Shown here one piece after another: positions 7,806 to 17,432 of a stretch of DNA of 64,000 bases. How positions within the stretch are numbered: position 1 is the first letter of the stretch; each line of letters starts with the position of its first letter. The stretch comes from Pelagerythrobacter rhizovicinus (lineage in GTDB: Bacteria > Pseudomonadota > Alphaproteobacteria > Sphingomonadales > Sphingomonadaceae), in the NCBI RefSeq assembly GCF_004135625.1, contig NZ_SDPV01000002.1, positions 620,001 through 684,000 of the forward strand, in the 5' to 3' direction. The notes under the pieces are model-generated. The model saw nothing but the letters and a program-made list of their open reading frames with translations. It had not been told where the DNA came from and made no database searches. Both the position numbers and the translations under genes were made by a program.

Positions 7806-9112
7806 TGAGCGCAACCATCGAACCGGGCACCGTGAAGCGGGCACTGTCGGCGCACGCAGCCATCGGCCTGATCGCCGGCGCGCTGCTCTACCTCGTATCG
7901 CTGACCGGCACGATCGCGGTATTCTACGTCGAGCTCCAGCGGTTCGAGCAGCCCGGCGCACCGGAAATGGCCGCGATCACGCCGGAGGCCGCTCAGCGCG
8001 GCATCGAGCAGGTGCTCGCGGCAGAGGAAGCAGCGGGGCTCCCCACCACCACGCATCTTTACCTCCACATCCCGGTCGAGGAACTGCCGCGCGCGACCGT
8101 CACCACCGACAACCAGGCATTCCATCTCGATTCCCAGGGCAATCTCGCCATGCCGGAAGAGATCGCGTGGAACGATTTCCTGGTCCAGCTTCACTACACG
8201 CTCAACCTGCCAAGCCTCGTGGGCATCACCATCGTCGGCGTGCTCGGCGTGATGATGCTGGCGCTGGCGCTCTCGGGCGTCATCGCGCATCCGCGCATCT
8301 TCCGCGACGCCTTCCGCCTGCGCGCCCGCGACAAGGGCGGCGTCGGACTGGTCGACTGGCACAACCGGCTGAGCGTCTGGACATTGCCCTTCACGGTCGC
8401 GATCGCACTGACCGGCGCGTTGATCGGCCTTGCAACCGTGACCGCCTACGGGCTCGCCGAAAGCGCCTATGACGGTGATGTCGAGGCCGTGTACGGCCCC
8501 ATCTTCGGCGAGGAGGGCGAACACGACGCCAGCCTCGCACCCGCGCCCGACGTCGCGGCCGCAATGCGTCACATGACGGCCGAGCACCCCGAGGTGCGCC
8601 TGACTTACGCCGTGCTGCACGATCCGCTCACCGCCGGGCAGCACGTGCAGATGGTGGGCGAGCACCAGCGGCGGCTGATCTTCGGCGAATACTACACATT
8701 CGACAGCGAAGGCCGCTTCGAAGGGACCGCGGGGCTTTCCGACGGTGCGCTGGGCCAGCAGGCCGCAGCGTCCACCTACAAGCTTCACTTCGGCAATTTC
8801 GGCGGATTCTGGGTCAAGACCGCCTACGTGATCTTCGGCGCGGCATTGACCGCGATCTGCGCCACCGGGACCTACATCTGGCTCGGCAAACGCCGCCGTC
8901 GCGGGATCGAAGAACCTCGCCTGCGCGCCGCCTGGACCGGCGTGATCGTCGGCGGGCCGGTCGCACTGGCGGCCACGGTGGTAGCGCGTTTCGCGATCGG
9001 CAACGATGCACCGTTCGTCGCGATCTTCTGGGTCGGGCTGGCGCTCTACATCGCAGCGTCGATCCTCGCCGCCTCGCGCAAACAGGCTCGCGCGGAGCTT
9101 GCCGCCGCCTGA
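7802..9112 (+). CDS. PepSY-associated TM helix (PepSY_TM) family protein
   Basis: A 436-aa inner-membrane protein. The first helix is near residues 17-42 (HAAIGLIAGALLYLVSLTGT), followed by a periplasmic PepSY-like domain, a pair of central helices (VGITIVGVLGVMMLALALSG and WTLPFTVAIALTGALIGLAT), a second soluble domain and further C-terminal helices. Relatives (FhuF/FpvG/PiuB-like) act in reductive iron release from siderophores at the inner membrane. It begins at ATGATG, overlapping the upstream stop by 4 bases. The position behind a siderophore receptor supports a role in ferric-siderophore reduction, but cofactor ligands are not proven. Confidence 0.82.
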   Translation: MMSATIEPGTVKRALSAHAAIGLIAGALLYLVSLTGTIAVFYVELQRFEQPGAPEMAAITPEAAQRGIEQVLAAEEAAGLPTTTHLYLHIPVEELPRATVTTDNQAFHLDSQGNLAMPEEIAWNDFLVQLHYTLNLPSLVGITIVGVLGVMMLALALSGVIAHPRIFRDAFRLRARDKGGVGLVDWHNRLSVWTLPFTVAIALTGALIGLATVTAYGLAESAYDGDVEAVYGPIFGEEGEHDASLAPAPDVAAAMRHMTAEHPEVRLTYAVLHDPLTAGQHVQMVGEHQRRLIFGEYYTFDSEGRFEGTAGLSDGALGQQAAASTYKLHFGNFGGFWVKTAYVIFGAALTAICATGTYIWLGKRRRRGIEEPRLRAAWTGVIVGGPVALAATVVARFAIGNDAPFVAIFWVGLALYIAASILAASRKQARAELAAA

Positions 9113-9137
9113 CGGAAGGCGCATCGCGTCACGCCGG

Positions 9138-11813
9138 TCAGGGCATTATCCAGGGCTCGTTCTGCACGCGCAACACGGCCTCGATGCGGCTCTTCGCGTT
9201 GAGCTTGGCGAGGATCGACGAGACGTGATGCTCGATCGTCCGGCGCGAGCGGCAGAGCCTTTCCGAAATGTGGCTGTTCGAAGCGCCTTCTATCATCAGC
9301 GCGAGCACTTCCTGCTCGCGTCTGGTCAACCCGAGCGGGTGCGTGCGGGCGGCACTGTACGGGCCGCGCCGTTCCCGGGGCATCCGCGCCTCGACGCCGA
9401 ACTCCTTCGCCAGTCTGCGCGCCTTGTCTGCCGCGGCGCGCGCACTCATCGGGGCGAGTAGCTTGAGCGCGGAGGCCAGGTGGTGTGCGGGATCGCCGGC
9501 GGCGGCCGAGATATGGGAGAGCGCCGCGGCATAGGGCGATTGCAGCTCCAGCCACAACGCGGCTGCACGCGCGCCGTCGCCGGACAGCTCGGCCGCCAAA
9601 GGCGCGGGCAACGCCCGGGTGCAGTCGCGCTCGAGTGCGTGTCCCGTGCGCAGGGCCCAGACGCGGAGCTCCCCCTCCACCCACGGGTTGAGCGTAGCAG
9701 GATCGAGACCGGCCAGCGCCTCGAGATGGGGAGCCGCGCCGTCAGGCCTGTCGTGCAGCCAGTGATACTCGGCGAGGCCCAGCCGCACCGGCGCGATATG
9801 CTGAATCTCGTCGGTCGCCATGGCTTGCGACAACACGTCCGCCAGCGCCTCGCGCGCTCTCGGCTCACCGCGCCGCAGGTATACGCGCGCGAGCACGGAT
9901 GCGGCCGGCAACCGCTTGGCCAGTGTTGGAAACGCAAGCTTGATAACCCCTCCGGCGATAGCCTCGGCATCGCGCAGCCGGCCTTGCTCCAGCCGCAGCT
10001 GCGCGAGAACGCCGATCAGCCCCGGCCGATAGGAATCAAGGTCGTGCTGCGTGTGGAAAGCGATCCCTTCGCCGATGATCCTGTCCGCCAGCCGAAAATC
10101 GCGGAAGTCGACCGCGTAACAGGAAAGATTCGTATAGGCCCGGGCTGCATGCTCGTGAAAGCCGTGCTCCAGCGCCAGAGCAAGGCTGTCCTGCAGCAGG
10201 CTGGCGCCGCTTTCGTCACCATCGTAGGCGCTGGCCGTGCCGATGTTGTTGAGCGCGTGCATTCGCACTTCAATGTCATCCAGCCCTTCCGACAGGCGCA
10301 GCGTCTTCCGCCCCCATTCGACCGCTTCCTTCGCGCGGTCACTCAACATGTGAAGCTGCGAGAGGTAGCTGTAAGCCATTGCACGCTCGCGCGAGGCGCC
10401 GGCCTCGTCGAGGACACGCACCGCTTCGTTCGCCAGCCGAAAGGCAGTCGCAGTCTCGCCCCTGTGGTGGTGGAGCGAAGCGAGACAGCGCAGGTTGTCG
10501 CCCACCTTTTCCGGACGGCCCAGGGCGCGCCACAAGGTGATGGCATAGCGCCGCGCCTCCAGGACCTCCTCGTCGATTCCGAGTGCCAGGAAAGTCTCGT
10601 AAGCCCAATCCTCGTAAAATCTGGCAGCGACCGACGGCTCCGCCTCGTCCACGAAGCGCAGGGCCGTGGCGAGGTGCGCCGCGGCTTCGCGATGCGCGCC
10701 TGCTGCAGCGGCGGCGCGGGCGGCCTCCGGAGCAAGATCCAGCACGCGTGCGCTGTCCAGCGCTCCAGCGGCGTGGTGGACAAGCAGGTCGACCGACGCA
10801 TTCTCGCATGCTTCCAGCGCCCTGAGCACCCGCGCATGGGCGGTTTGTAGCCGCATGGCGGGCAACCGTGCCATCGTGGCGAGCCGCGCCAGTTCGTGCC
10901 GGAAGCGCAACGCCCCGCGCTCCCCCTCCACCAGGAGCTTGCGCCCCGCACAGGCCATCGCCAACATTTCGCCTTCCGGTCCGAACAATTCGTTCGCCAG
11001 GTCCGCGTCGAACGCGCCCGGGATCACACTGACCGCTTCCAGGAATGCGCATTCCTGCGGCGGAAGCCGATTGAGCCTCGCGTTGACCGAATCGCGAACC
11101 GACTCCGGCACGTGCTCGCCGCCCCCCACCTGATGCGCGGCGAGCAGCTCAGTAACGAAGAAGGGATTGCCCCCGGTGATCGTCAGCAGTTCGGAGGGAT
11201 CGAAAAGATGCCCCGCATCGATCTGTTCCACGCCTTGCTTCGACAGGGCCGCGAGGGGAACTCGAAAGGTGTGAGGCGATGGGAAATCGCCAACGACCTG
11301 CAGCAGAGGGTGCCGCGCCTCGAGCTCGTCGTCGCGAAAGCTCATCACGATCAATGCCTTCATCGTCGCCACGCGCCGGCCGAGAAACTTCAAGAGATCC
11401 AGCGTGGCGTGATCCGCCCAGTGCACGTCCTCGAACACGAGCACTACGGCCTCGCGCCGGCCCTCGATCTCGCGCCTCAGCACATCGAGGATCAGGCCGG
11501 GTGGGGCACTCTCCTCCACCAAGCTCCCGATGCGCTCGCCCAGACGGACCGCCATGTCGCGCAGCGGGCCGAGCGGACGTGGGGTGAACAGCGCCTCGCA
11601 GCTCCCCCAAGCGATACAGTATCGCGTGCCGGCCCGATCCCGAAACGCCTCCAGCAGTGCGGTCTTGCCAATTCCGGCCTCGCCGCTGATCAGGACAACC
11701 GCCCCACGGCCGGCATCGGCGCGCCGGGTCAGTTCCAGTAACTGCTCCAGGGGTTCGTCGCGTTCGACCAGCACGGCCTCGTCTCCTGAAACCTGCTCCA
11801 CAGAGCAGGTCAT
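9138..11813 (-). CDS. Large ATP-binding LuxR-family (LAL) transcriptional regulator
   Basis: An 891-aa regulator. The N-terminal AAA/STAND ATPase module has Walker A GEAGIGKT (residues 44-51) and Walker B VVLVFEDVHWAD. The long middle is built of alpha-helical TPR-like repeats, and the C-terminus carries a LuxR-type HTH (LTRREQEVLALMIEGASNSH, then RTIEHHVSSILAKLNAKSR). The start is the ATG at 11813; the open frame continues upstream, but that part has no recognisable domain and would approach the divergent gene. The gene lies head to head with the YadA-like adhesin at 12034, so it may control it. The inducer is unknown. Confidence 0.85.
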   Translation of the reverse strand: MTCSVEQVSGDEAVLVERDEPLEQLLELTRRADAGRGAVVLISGEAGIGKTALLEAFRDRAGTRYCIAWGSCEALFTPRPLGPLRDMAVRLGERIGSLVEESAPPGLILDVLRREIEGRREAVVLVFEDVHWADHATLDLLKFLGRRVATMKALIVMSFRDDELEARHPLLQVVGDFPSPHTFRVPLAALSKQGVEQIDAGHLFDPSELLTITGGNPFFVTELLAAHQVGGGEHVPESVRDSVNARLNRLPPQECAFLEAVSVIPGAFDADLANELFGPEGEMLAMACAGRKLLVEGERGALRFRHELARLATMARLPAMRLQTAHARVLRALEACENASVDLLVHHAAGALDSARVLDLAPEAARAAAAAGAHREAAAHLATALRFVDEAEPSVAARFYEDWAYETFLALGIDEEVLEARRYAITLWRALGRPEKVGDNLRCLASLHHHRGETATAFRLANEAVRVLDEAGASRERAMAYSYLSQLHMLSDRAKEAVEWGRKTLRLSEGLDDIEVRMHALNNIGTASAYDGDESGASLLQDSLALALEHGFHEHAARAYTNLSCYAVDFRDFRLADRIIGEGIAFHTQHDLDSYRPGLIGVLAQLRLEQGRLRDAEAIAGGVIKLAFPTLAKRLPAASVLARVYLRRGEPRAREALADVLSQAMATDEIQHIAPVRLGLAEYHWLHDRPDGAAPHLEALAGLDPATLNPWVEGELRVWALRTGHALERDCTRALPAPLAAELSGDGARAAALWLELQSPYAAALSHISAAAGDPAHHLASALKLLAPMSARAAADKARRLAKEFGVEARMPRERRGPYSAARTHPLGLTRREQEVLALMIEGASNSHISERLCRSRRTIEHHVSSILAKLNAKSRIEAVLRVQNEPWIMP

Positions 11814-12033
11814 TTGCGTGCGACAGTCAATGGCTAGCCGTCCAAATATAGGTACGAATCGCAAAAATGGGTGATCGCACCGATTTAATCCCGCGGCCGG
11901 TCGAATAAGAAACCGCCCGGCGATTTCTCGCCCCCGACATCGGATAGCGAACGCGCTTTCAAGAGCTGTTCGCGCGCGCATCCTCCATGACCAGGGCGAG
12001 AACTCCGAGGTGAAATATGACGGGAGAACAATA

Positions 12034-13407
12034 ATGAATGCGCAGAGAACTTTGATCGTCGCGGCTCTGCTGGCGAGCGCGGGCGGCCTTTCGCAAGGCG
12101 AAGCGCGGGCGGCGGAATGCCTGTTCGACACGAATGACAACGATGTTGCGGATGCGGCGGACACCGACGGAGGCGCTGATTCCGAAGGTCAGGATTCGCG
12201 GTTGGCCTGCGGGACGGGCGCGGACGCGGTGGGAATCTCGTCGGTCGCGATCGGAACGAGTTCGGCCGCCTCCGGCGACCTTTCCACGGCAGTGGGAACG
12301 GCATCGTCCGCCACCGGAGATACGGCAGTCGCGCTGGGCTATGTCGCGGAGGCCACGGGAGATTACGCACTGGCGTTGGGGGGGCAGGCATCCGCCGCCG
12401 GGGATTCCGCGACCGGCGTGGGCATGCTGGCTTCCGCCGGAGGGGATTTCGCGACGGCGCTGGGCCGCACCGCGTCCGCCGCCGGGAACGGCTCCACTGC
12501 GCTCGGCTACACCGCCTCATCCTCCGGCTTCGCTTCGACCGCCCTGGGCGTATCTGCGTCGGCCAGTGGGGACAGTTCGATGGCGCTGGGCCGGGCTTCC
12601 TCGGCAGAGGGCAACGGCGCGATCGCGCTCGGCTCGTTCGCCTCCGCCACCGGCGACCTCTCGATAGCCCTGGGCGACAACGCATCCGCCGACGGAGCCC
12701 TTTCGACTGCCGTCGGACGCGGCGCATCGGCGGCGGGCAACGAATCGACCGCCCTTGGCGTGGGCGCATCGGCGGCGGGGGCGACGTCCACCGCGCTGGG
12801 ACGCAGCGCGTCGGCTGCCGGTGACAGGTCGACCGCGCTGGGCTTCGGCGCATCCGCATCCGGATCGGGCTCTACCGCCATAGGTACGAACGCCGCGACG
12901 AACGCCGACAACCAGGTGATGCTGGGCGGAGAGGACAGCTCGGTGGCAGTCGGCGACATCGATGCGTCCACTGCTGCGCAAGCTGGTCCGGTGCGGGCGG
13001 TAACCGTAGATGCGTCGGGCACGCTCGGCGCAACCTCGCTGGTCGGCGCGGCACAGTTCGAGGCACTCTCCGACGACGTAGCCGCCAATGCAGCGATGAT
13101 CGGAGGCGTCATGGGGACGGTAGACGCACTCCAGAGCGACGTCGCTGCGCTCGAACAGGGGCTGGAGAAGCTCAGCCGCCGGAACGATGGCGGTATCGCC
13201 GCGGCCATGGCTCTGGGTGGCACGATGATAGTGCCCGACAGCAACGTTTCGGTGAACTTCAATCTCGCCACCTATCGCGGCGAACAGGGCTTCGCCGGAA
13301 CGGTCGCCGCGCGCGTAGCACCGCGGATCTATGTCTCCGGCGGTTTCGTCGGCTCGACGGCCAAAGGTTCGAACGGCGGGCGCGTAGGTGTGGCCATCGG
13401 CTTCTAG
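12034..13407 (+). CDS. YadA-like trimeric autotransporter adhesin (short)
   Basis: A 457-aa surface protein. It has a signal peptide (LIVAALLASAGGLSQGEARA), an Asp-rich linker with calcium-binding-like DTNDNDVADAADTDGG, then sixteen 14-residue YadA/Hia head repeats of the form STALGxxASAxGDx (residues 70-293), a short neck and coiled-coil stalk (DVAANAAMIGG to ALEQGLEKLSRR), and a C-terminal YadA anchor (residues about 385-457) ending in Phe. Trimers of such proteins insert a 12-strand barrel in the outer membrane and bind surfaces. The start at 12034 has GGGAGA upstream. The stalk is unusually short, so the head would sit close to the cell surface. Confidence 0.88.
   Translation: MNAQRTLIVAALLASAGGLSQGEARAAECLFDTNDNDVADAADTDGGADSEGQDSRLACGTGADAVGISSVAIGTSSAASGDLSTAVGTASSATGDTAVALGYVAEATGDYALALGGQASAAGDSATGVGMLASAGGDFATALGRTASAAGNGSTALGYTASSSGFASTALGVSASASGDSSMALGRASSAEGNGAIALGSFASATGDLSIALGDNASADGALSTAVGRGASAAGNESTALGVGASAAGATSTALGRSASAAGDRSTALGFGASASGSGSTAIGTNAATNADNQVMLGGEDSSVAVGDIDASTAAQAGPVRAVTVDASGTLGATSLVGAAQFEALSDDVAANAAMIGGVMGTVDALQSDVAALEQGLEKLSRRNDGGIAAAMALGGTMIVPDSNVSVNFNLATYRGEQGFAGTVAARVAPRIYVSGGFVGSTAKGSNGGRVGVAIGF
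12241..12912 (+). repeat. Sixteen tandem 42-bp repeats coding YadA head units
   Basis: Sixteen consecutive 14-codon units encode variants of S-T-A-L-G-x-x-A-S-A-x-G-D-x. The DNA units are diverged, with synonymous and replacement changes, so this is an old array, although unit gain or loss by recombination is possible. The last unit (STAIGTNAATNADN) marks the neck transition. Confidence 0.85.
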
Positions 13408-13553
13408 ACGAAGCATCTCCAGCGCCGCTGCCGATAGCTCGATCGGCGCGGCAGGGGCGGTGATCCACGGAGCTGACCGGCAACGAACGGGCAGAACGAA
13501 TTCGGCACCGCCCCAGGAAGACGGCCCGGTATTACTGGCCACCGAAGAAAAGA

Positions 13554-13627
13554 TGGATGCCCCGCGAGGATTCGAACCTCGATTGACGGAGTCAGAGTCC
13601 GTAGTCTTACCATTAGACGACGGGGCA
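13554..13627 (-). tRNA. tRNA-Gln (anticodon CTG)
   Basis: The minus strand gives a 74-nt cloverleaf with an encoded CCA. The acceptor stem TGCCCCG/CGGGGCA, a D arm with TCTAATGGTAAGA, the anticodon stem-loop ACGGA-CTCTGAC-TCCGT with anticodon CTG, and the T arm CGAGGTTCGAATCCTCG are all present. It reads CAG codons. It stands alone between the autotransporter and the Ppx/GppA gene. Confidence 0.96.
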
Positions 13628-13785
13628 ACACGCGAGTCTGATCGCGAGGGGGCGCATCTAGTTTTGCCCGCGTCCGAGGTCAAGCCCGCGCTGGCCTGCG
13701 CCCTTGCCCCCGCCCGCACCGCGCGCTAGCATCGCTGCCAGGTCCCCGTGCAAGGATGTGCGGGCGGAATTGAAAGTATTGACGT

Positions 13786-14970
13786 ATGGCGGATTTTTCT
13801 CCGCCGGACAGTGACAGGAGACAAGGCGCACGAGGGGGCAAGACGTCCGGCAAGGTAGCCGATTTTCGCTACAAGCGCCCCGCGCCTACTGACAAGACCA
13901 AGCCGGGAACCCGCCCGGTGCGCCGCTCGGATGCCCGGGGAGAGAAGCGCGGCACACCGCCTCACCGGGCGCAAGCCTACGCCGCGCTCGACCTCGGCAC
14001 CAATAACTGCCGCCTCCTGATCGCGCGACCCTCGGGTGAGAACTTCACCGTGATCGATGCATTCAGCCGGGTCGTGCGTCTCGGCGAAGGGCTCGCCATG
14101 TCCGGTCGGCTCAGTGACGCGGCGATGGACCGCGCGCTCGGCGCGCTGCGCGTCTGCGCGGAGAAGTTGCGCCGGCGTCACGTCTATCTCGCCCGCTCCG
14201 TCGCGACCGAGGCCTGCCGGCGGGCGGCGAATGGCGCCGAGTTTATCGAGCGCGTCCGGCGGGAGACCGGGATCGTGCTCGATGTGATCTCGGCGCAAGA
14301 GGAAGCGCGCCTTGCGGTGCTCGGCTGCCACATCCTGCTCGAGCGGGGCGAGGGGCCGGCGGTGATCTTCGACATCGGCGGCGGTTCGACCGAACTCGTT
14401 CTGATCGAGCCGGAGGGCGCGGTTCCGCGCATTCTCGATTGGCAGAGCGTGCCCTGGGGGGTCGTGTCGCTGACCGACATGGTGACGAAGAGCGAGAGCA
14501 CTGCCGAAGGGCGGCTCGCCCGCTATGCCGAAATGCGGCGCGTCGTCGCGGACAGCTTCGCGCCATTTGCGGAGCGGATTGCCGGTTCGGCGCGGACCGA
14601 ACGGGAAATCCGGCTCCTCGGCACCAGCGGCACCGTTACGACGCTGGCCAGCGTTCACCTCGAGCTGCCGCAATACGACAGGCGCGCGGTGGACGGGCTG
14701 ATCGTCCCCTCGACAGCGATGCGAGCCATCAGCACGCGGCTTGCCGCGATGAGCGCGGAGGAGCGCGGACGGCTGCCGTGCATCGGCCACGACCGCGCGG
14801 AGCTGGTCGTGGCTGGCTGCGCCATTCTCGAGGCCATCCTGGACATCTGGCCGGCCGAGCGGCTCGGCGTGGCGGATCGCGGGATTCGCGAGGGCATATT
14901 GCGCAGCCTGATGGCGGCGGGCGTCGCGAACATACCCGGCGGCGGTCCGCAGGCGGCGAGAGGCGCCTGA
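13786..14970 (+). CDS. Ppx/GppA family phosphatase (exopolyphosphatase / pppGpp phosphatase)
   Basis: A 394-aa protein of the ASKHA fold. After a basic, disordered N-terminus of about 60 residues come [17 protein letters not shown] (phosphate-1 motif), [15 protein letters not shown], the catalytic region [10 protein letters not shown], and [15 protein letters not shown] (phosphate-2 loop). Family enzymes remove terminal phosphate from polyphosphate or pppGpp; the short single-module length fits the alphaproteobacterial type. The stop codon overlaps the rlmE start (TGATG), so the pair is translationally coupled. Which substrate dominates cannot be told from the sequence. Confidence 0.88.
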   Translation: MADFSPPDSDRRQGARGGKTSGKVADFRYKRPAPTDKTKPGTRPVRRSDARGEKRGTPPHRAQAYAALDLGTNNCRLLIARPSGENFTVIDAFSRVVRLGEGLAMSGRLSDAAMDRALGALRVCAEKLRRRHVYLARSVATEACRRAANGAEFIERVRRETGIVLDVISAQEEARLAVLGCHILLERGEGPAVIFDIGGGSTELVLIEPEGAVPRILDWQSVPWGVVSLTDMVTKSESTAEGRLARYAEMRRVVADSFAPFAERIAGSARTEREIRLLGTSGTVTTLASVHLELPQYDRRAVDGLIVPSTAMRAISTRLAAMSAEERGRLPCIGHDRAELVVAGCAILEAILDIWPAERLGVADRGIREGILRSLMAAGVANIPGGGPQAARGA

Positions 14971-15635
14971 TGGCGAGATCCGGCCGCAATCCCGACAAGC
15001 GCGTGCGCAACGCGCGCGGACGCACCGCCTCCTCCACACGCTGGCTCGAGCGTCAGCTCAACGATCCCTACGTCAGGCAGGCCAAGGCCGAAGGCTTCCG
15101 CAGCCGCGCGGCCTACAAGCTGATCGAACTCGACGAGAAGTTCGGCCTGCTCAAGGGCGTGCGCCGCGTGGTCGACCTCGGCATCGCGCCAGGCGGGTGG
15201 AGCCAGGTCGTGCGCAAGCAGGCGCCCAAGGCGGCGATCGTCGGCATCGACCTGCTCGAAGTCGAACCGATCGAAGGCGTCACGATCCTGCAGATGGACT
15301 TCATGGCCGACGCCGCGCCGGCCGCGCTCGAAGCCGCGCTCGACGGCCCACCCGATCTCGTCATGTCGGACATGGCGGCGAACACCGTGGGCCACAAGCA
15401 GACCGACCATCTGCGCACGATGGGCCTGGTCGAGGCTGCGGCCTGGTTCGCGGTCGAGAACCTGGCCGAAGGCGGTGCATTTCTGGCCAAAGTGCTCGCC
15501 GGCGGCACCGACGCCGAACTGCTCACGCTGCTCAAGAAACACTTCCGCACCGTCAAGCACGCCAAGCCGCCGGCGAGCCGCAAGGGCTCATCGGAATGGT
15601 ATGTCGTGGCTCAGGGCTTCAAGGGCCGCGACTAG
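14970..15635 (+). CDS. rlmE: 23S rRNA (uridine(2552)-2'-O)-methyltransferase RlmE
   Basis: A 221-aa FtsJ/RrmJ-type methyltransferase that modifies U2552 in the ribosomal A loop late in 50S assembly. The catalytic K-D-K-E tetrad is visible: Lys in [12 protein letters not shown], Asp in [11 protein letters not shown], Lys in FLAKVLAGG and Glu in GSSEWYVVA. The SAM-binding loop is [12 protein letters not shown]. The basic N-terminal tail ([13 protein letters not shown]) is the usual RNA-contacting extension. It overlaps the phosphatase gene by one base. Confidence 0.95.
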   Translation: MARSGRNPDKRVRNARGRTASSTRWLERQLNDPYVRQAKAEGFRSRAAYKLIELDEKFGLLKGVRRVVDLGIAPGGWSQVVRKQAPKAAIVGIDLLEVEPIEGVTILQMDFMADAAPAALEAALDGPPDLVMSDMAANTVGHKQTDHLRTMGLVEAAAWFAVENLAEGGAFLAKVLAGGTDAELLTLLKKHFRTVKHAKPPASRKGSSEWYVVAQGFKGRD

Positions 15636-15671
15636 CGGGACGACCGTAACGGCAAGCGAAACGCTGGAGCG

Positions 15672-15691
15672 ATCCCGGTCTCTGCCGGGAT
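15672..15691. terminator. Hairpin between convergent rlmE and cytochrome c genes
   Basis: A 7-bp perfect stem ATCCCGG/CCGGGAT with a 6-base loop lies between two convergent genes. There is no T tract, so termination is plausible but not certain. Confidence 0.35.
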
Positions 15692-15702
15692 ACGAATGCC
15701 CC

Positions 15703-16335
15703 TTACGCGCCTTCGCCGACCGGGTTGGTCTGGTCGGCGCCGGGCACGATCTCCTCGGCCTCGGGCGTATCCGCCTCGTCCCCGGCTGCCGCCTCCGCTT
15801 CCTCGATCGGAGCCGGTTCGGGAAGCGCCGGGCCGCCGCCGTTCTCGTACATGAAGCGGATGATGTTCGCGCGGTCTTCGGGGCTCGAGAGGCCGGCGAA
15901 GCTCATCTTGGTGCCAGGCGCGAACGAGCGCGGGCTTTCGAGCCACGCGAACATGTTCTCGTAGGTCCAGTTGCCGCCATGGCTTGCCAGCGCATCGCTG
16001 TAGGCGAAGCCCGGAGCATGCGCACCGATCGTCGTGCCCATGATCGCGTAGAGATTCGGACCCTGGCCGGTAGCGCCGCCCTGGTTGAACGTGTGGCAGG
16101 TGCCGCAGCGCGCCGTAGCGGCCGCTTCGCCCACCGCCGGGTCGGCATTCGCGAGCAGCGTGCCGATATCGAGCGCTTCCTCGCCGCCGCCTTCTTCGAT
16201 CGCGCCCTCGATCGGATAGCCGCCTTCTTCCGGAGCATGCGTCGCGAAGAAACGCGAACTTACGCTCGACAGGCCCAGGCCGACGATACCCGCGAAAAGA
16301 AGCCATCCGGCGGCGGTATTGAAACGGTCGTTCAT
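15703..16335 (-). CDS. Membrane-anchored c-type cytochrome (CycM-like)
   Basis: A 210-aa class I cytochrome c. A single N-terminal membrane anchor (AAGWLLFAGIVGLGLSSVSS) is followed by an acidic linker, the haem-binding CGTCH motif in ATARCGTCHTFN, and the likely axial Met in APGTKMSFAGL. The C-terminus is a Glu/Ala/Pro-rich tail. Membrane-anchored relatives carry electrons between the bc1 complex and terminal oxidases. The start at 16335 is the first Met before the anchor; the longer open frame upstream runs antisense to pheA. This gene next to pheA is a familiar alphaproteobacterial order. Confidence 0.9.
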   Translation of the reverse strand: MNDRFNTAAGWLLFAGIVGLGLSSVSSRFFATHAPEEGGYPIEGAIEEGGGEEALDIGTLLANADPAVGEAAATARCGTCHTFNQGGATGQGPNLYAIMGTTIGAHAPGFAYSDALASHGGNWTYENMFAWLESPRSFAPGTKMSFAGLSSPEDRANIIRFMYENGGGPALPEPAPIEEAEAAAGDEADTPEAEEIVPGADQTNPVGEGA

Positions 16336-16458
16336 GCGCAAAGAGTTCCGGGAAACGCGATAGTGGCTATTTTCGCGCGCCGCTCTAGTCGGCACCCCTC
16401 GCGAGCGCAAGCCATAGTTCTTGCCCGCCGCGCGGGGCGCGCTTAGGGCCCGGCCTCG

Positions 16459-17367
16459 ATGCACAGCTTCCCCGCCCCCGCGCTCGAGATGGTCGAGCGG
16501 ATGCGCGCCGCGGCCGCGGTGGACCCGGCGCGCGCGATTGCCTTCCAGGGCGCGCCCGGCGCCAACTCGCACCGCGCTGCGGGCGAGGCAGCGCCAGATT
16601 ACCTGCCGCTGCCCTGCTTCGGATTCGAGGACGCGCTGGATGCGGTGAGGGACGGGCGCGCCGGCTGCGCGATCATCCCGATCGAGAACAGCCAGCACGG
16701 TCGGGTCGCCGACATTCACTTCCTGCTGCCCCAGAGCGGCCTGTCGATCGTGGGCGAGCACTTCATGCCGATCACCCACGCGCTGATGGCGATTCCCAAT
16801 GCCGATGGTAGCTTCGGCCCGTTCGAGGCGGCCTACAGCCACCCGCAGGCGCTCGGCCAGTCGCGGATGTTCCTGCGCGAGCGGGGGATCGTTCCGCTGA
16901 GCCATGCCGACACCGCCGGCTCGGCCGCCTTCGTCGCGGAAAAAGGCGATCCCGGGCTCGCCGCGATCGCGCCGAAGCTCGCTGCGGAGCTCTACGGATT
17001 GCAGGTGGTGGAGGACCAGGTCGAAGACGCCGCCGACAACACCACGCGCTTCGTCGTGCTCGCGCGCGAGCCGCTCGATCCGGTGAGCCTCGACGGCGAC
17101 ACCGCGATGACGACTTTCGTATTCGAAGTGAAGAACGTGCCCGCCGCGCTCTACAAGGCGCTCGGCTGCTTCGCGACCAACGGCGTCAACATGACCAAGC
17201 TCGAAAGCTACCAGCAAGGCGCGAGCTTCGCGGCGACGATGTTCTACGCCGATATCGTCGGCGCACCGGGCGACCCGCGGGTCGACGGCGCGTTCGAGGA
17301 ACTGGCGTTCCACTGCAAGGATCTGCGCCTGCTCGGCAGCTATCGCCAGGCGCGCCCGCGGCCCTGA
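16459..17367 (+). CDS. pheA: Prephenate dehydratase
   Basis: A 302-aa single-function enzyme that converts prephenate to phenylpyruvate in phenylalanine synthesis. The catalytic domain runs from AIAFQGAPGANSH through IIPIENSQHGRVADIH, and the diagnostic threonine motif is in ADNTTRFVVLAR. A C-terminal ACT regulatory domain (TTFVFEVKNVPAALYKALGC then MTKLESYQQGASFAATMFY) carries the ESRP-equivalent site and should give feedback inhibition by phenylalanine. There is no chorismate mutase domain. It is divergent from the cytochrome c gene. Confidence 0.95.
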   Translation: MHSFPAPALEMVERMRAAAAVDPARAIAFQGAPGANSHRAAGEAAPDYLPLPCFGFEDALDAVRDGRAGCAIIPIENSQHGRVADIHFLLPQSGLSIVGEHFMPITHALMAIPNADGSFGPFEAAYSHPQALGQSRMFLRERGIVPLSHADTAGSAAFVAEKGDPGLAAIAPKLAAELYGLQVVEDQVEDAADNTTRFVVLAREPLDPVSLDGDTAMTTFVFEVKNVPAALYKALGCFATNGVNMTKLESYQQGASFAATMFYADIVGAPGDPRVDGAFEELAFHCKDLRLLGSYRQARPRP

Positions 17368-17432
17368 CGCAGCGCCGACATGGGGCCGATCGCGCTTGCG
17401 CAGCGCCCGGCGACCTGCCACCACTCGTCCCC

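Noticed and set aside
12507-13271. Long minus-strand frames antisense to the YadA repeats
   Set aside because: They are periodic shadows of the 42-bp repeat and have no independent domain or start site.
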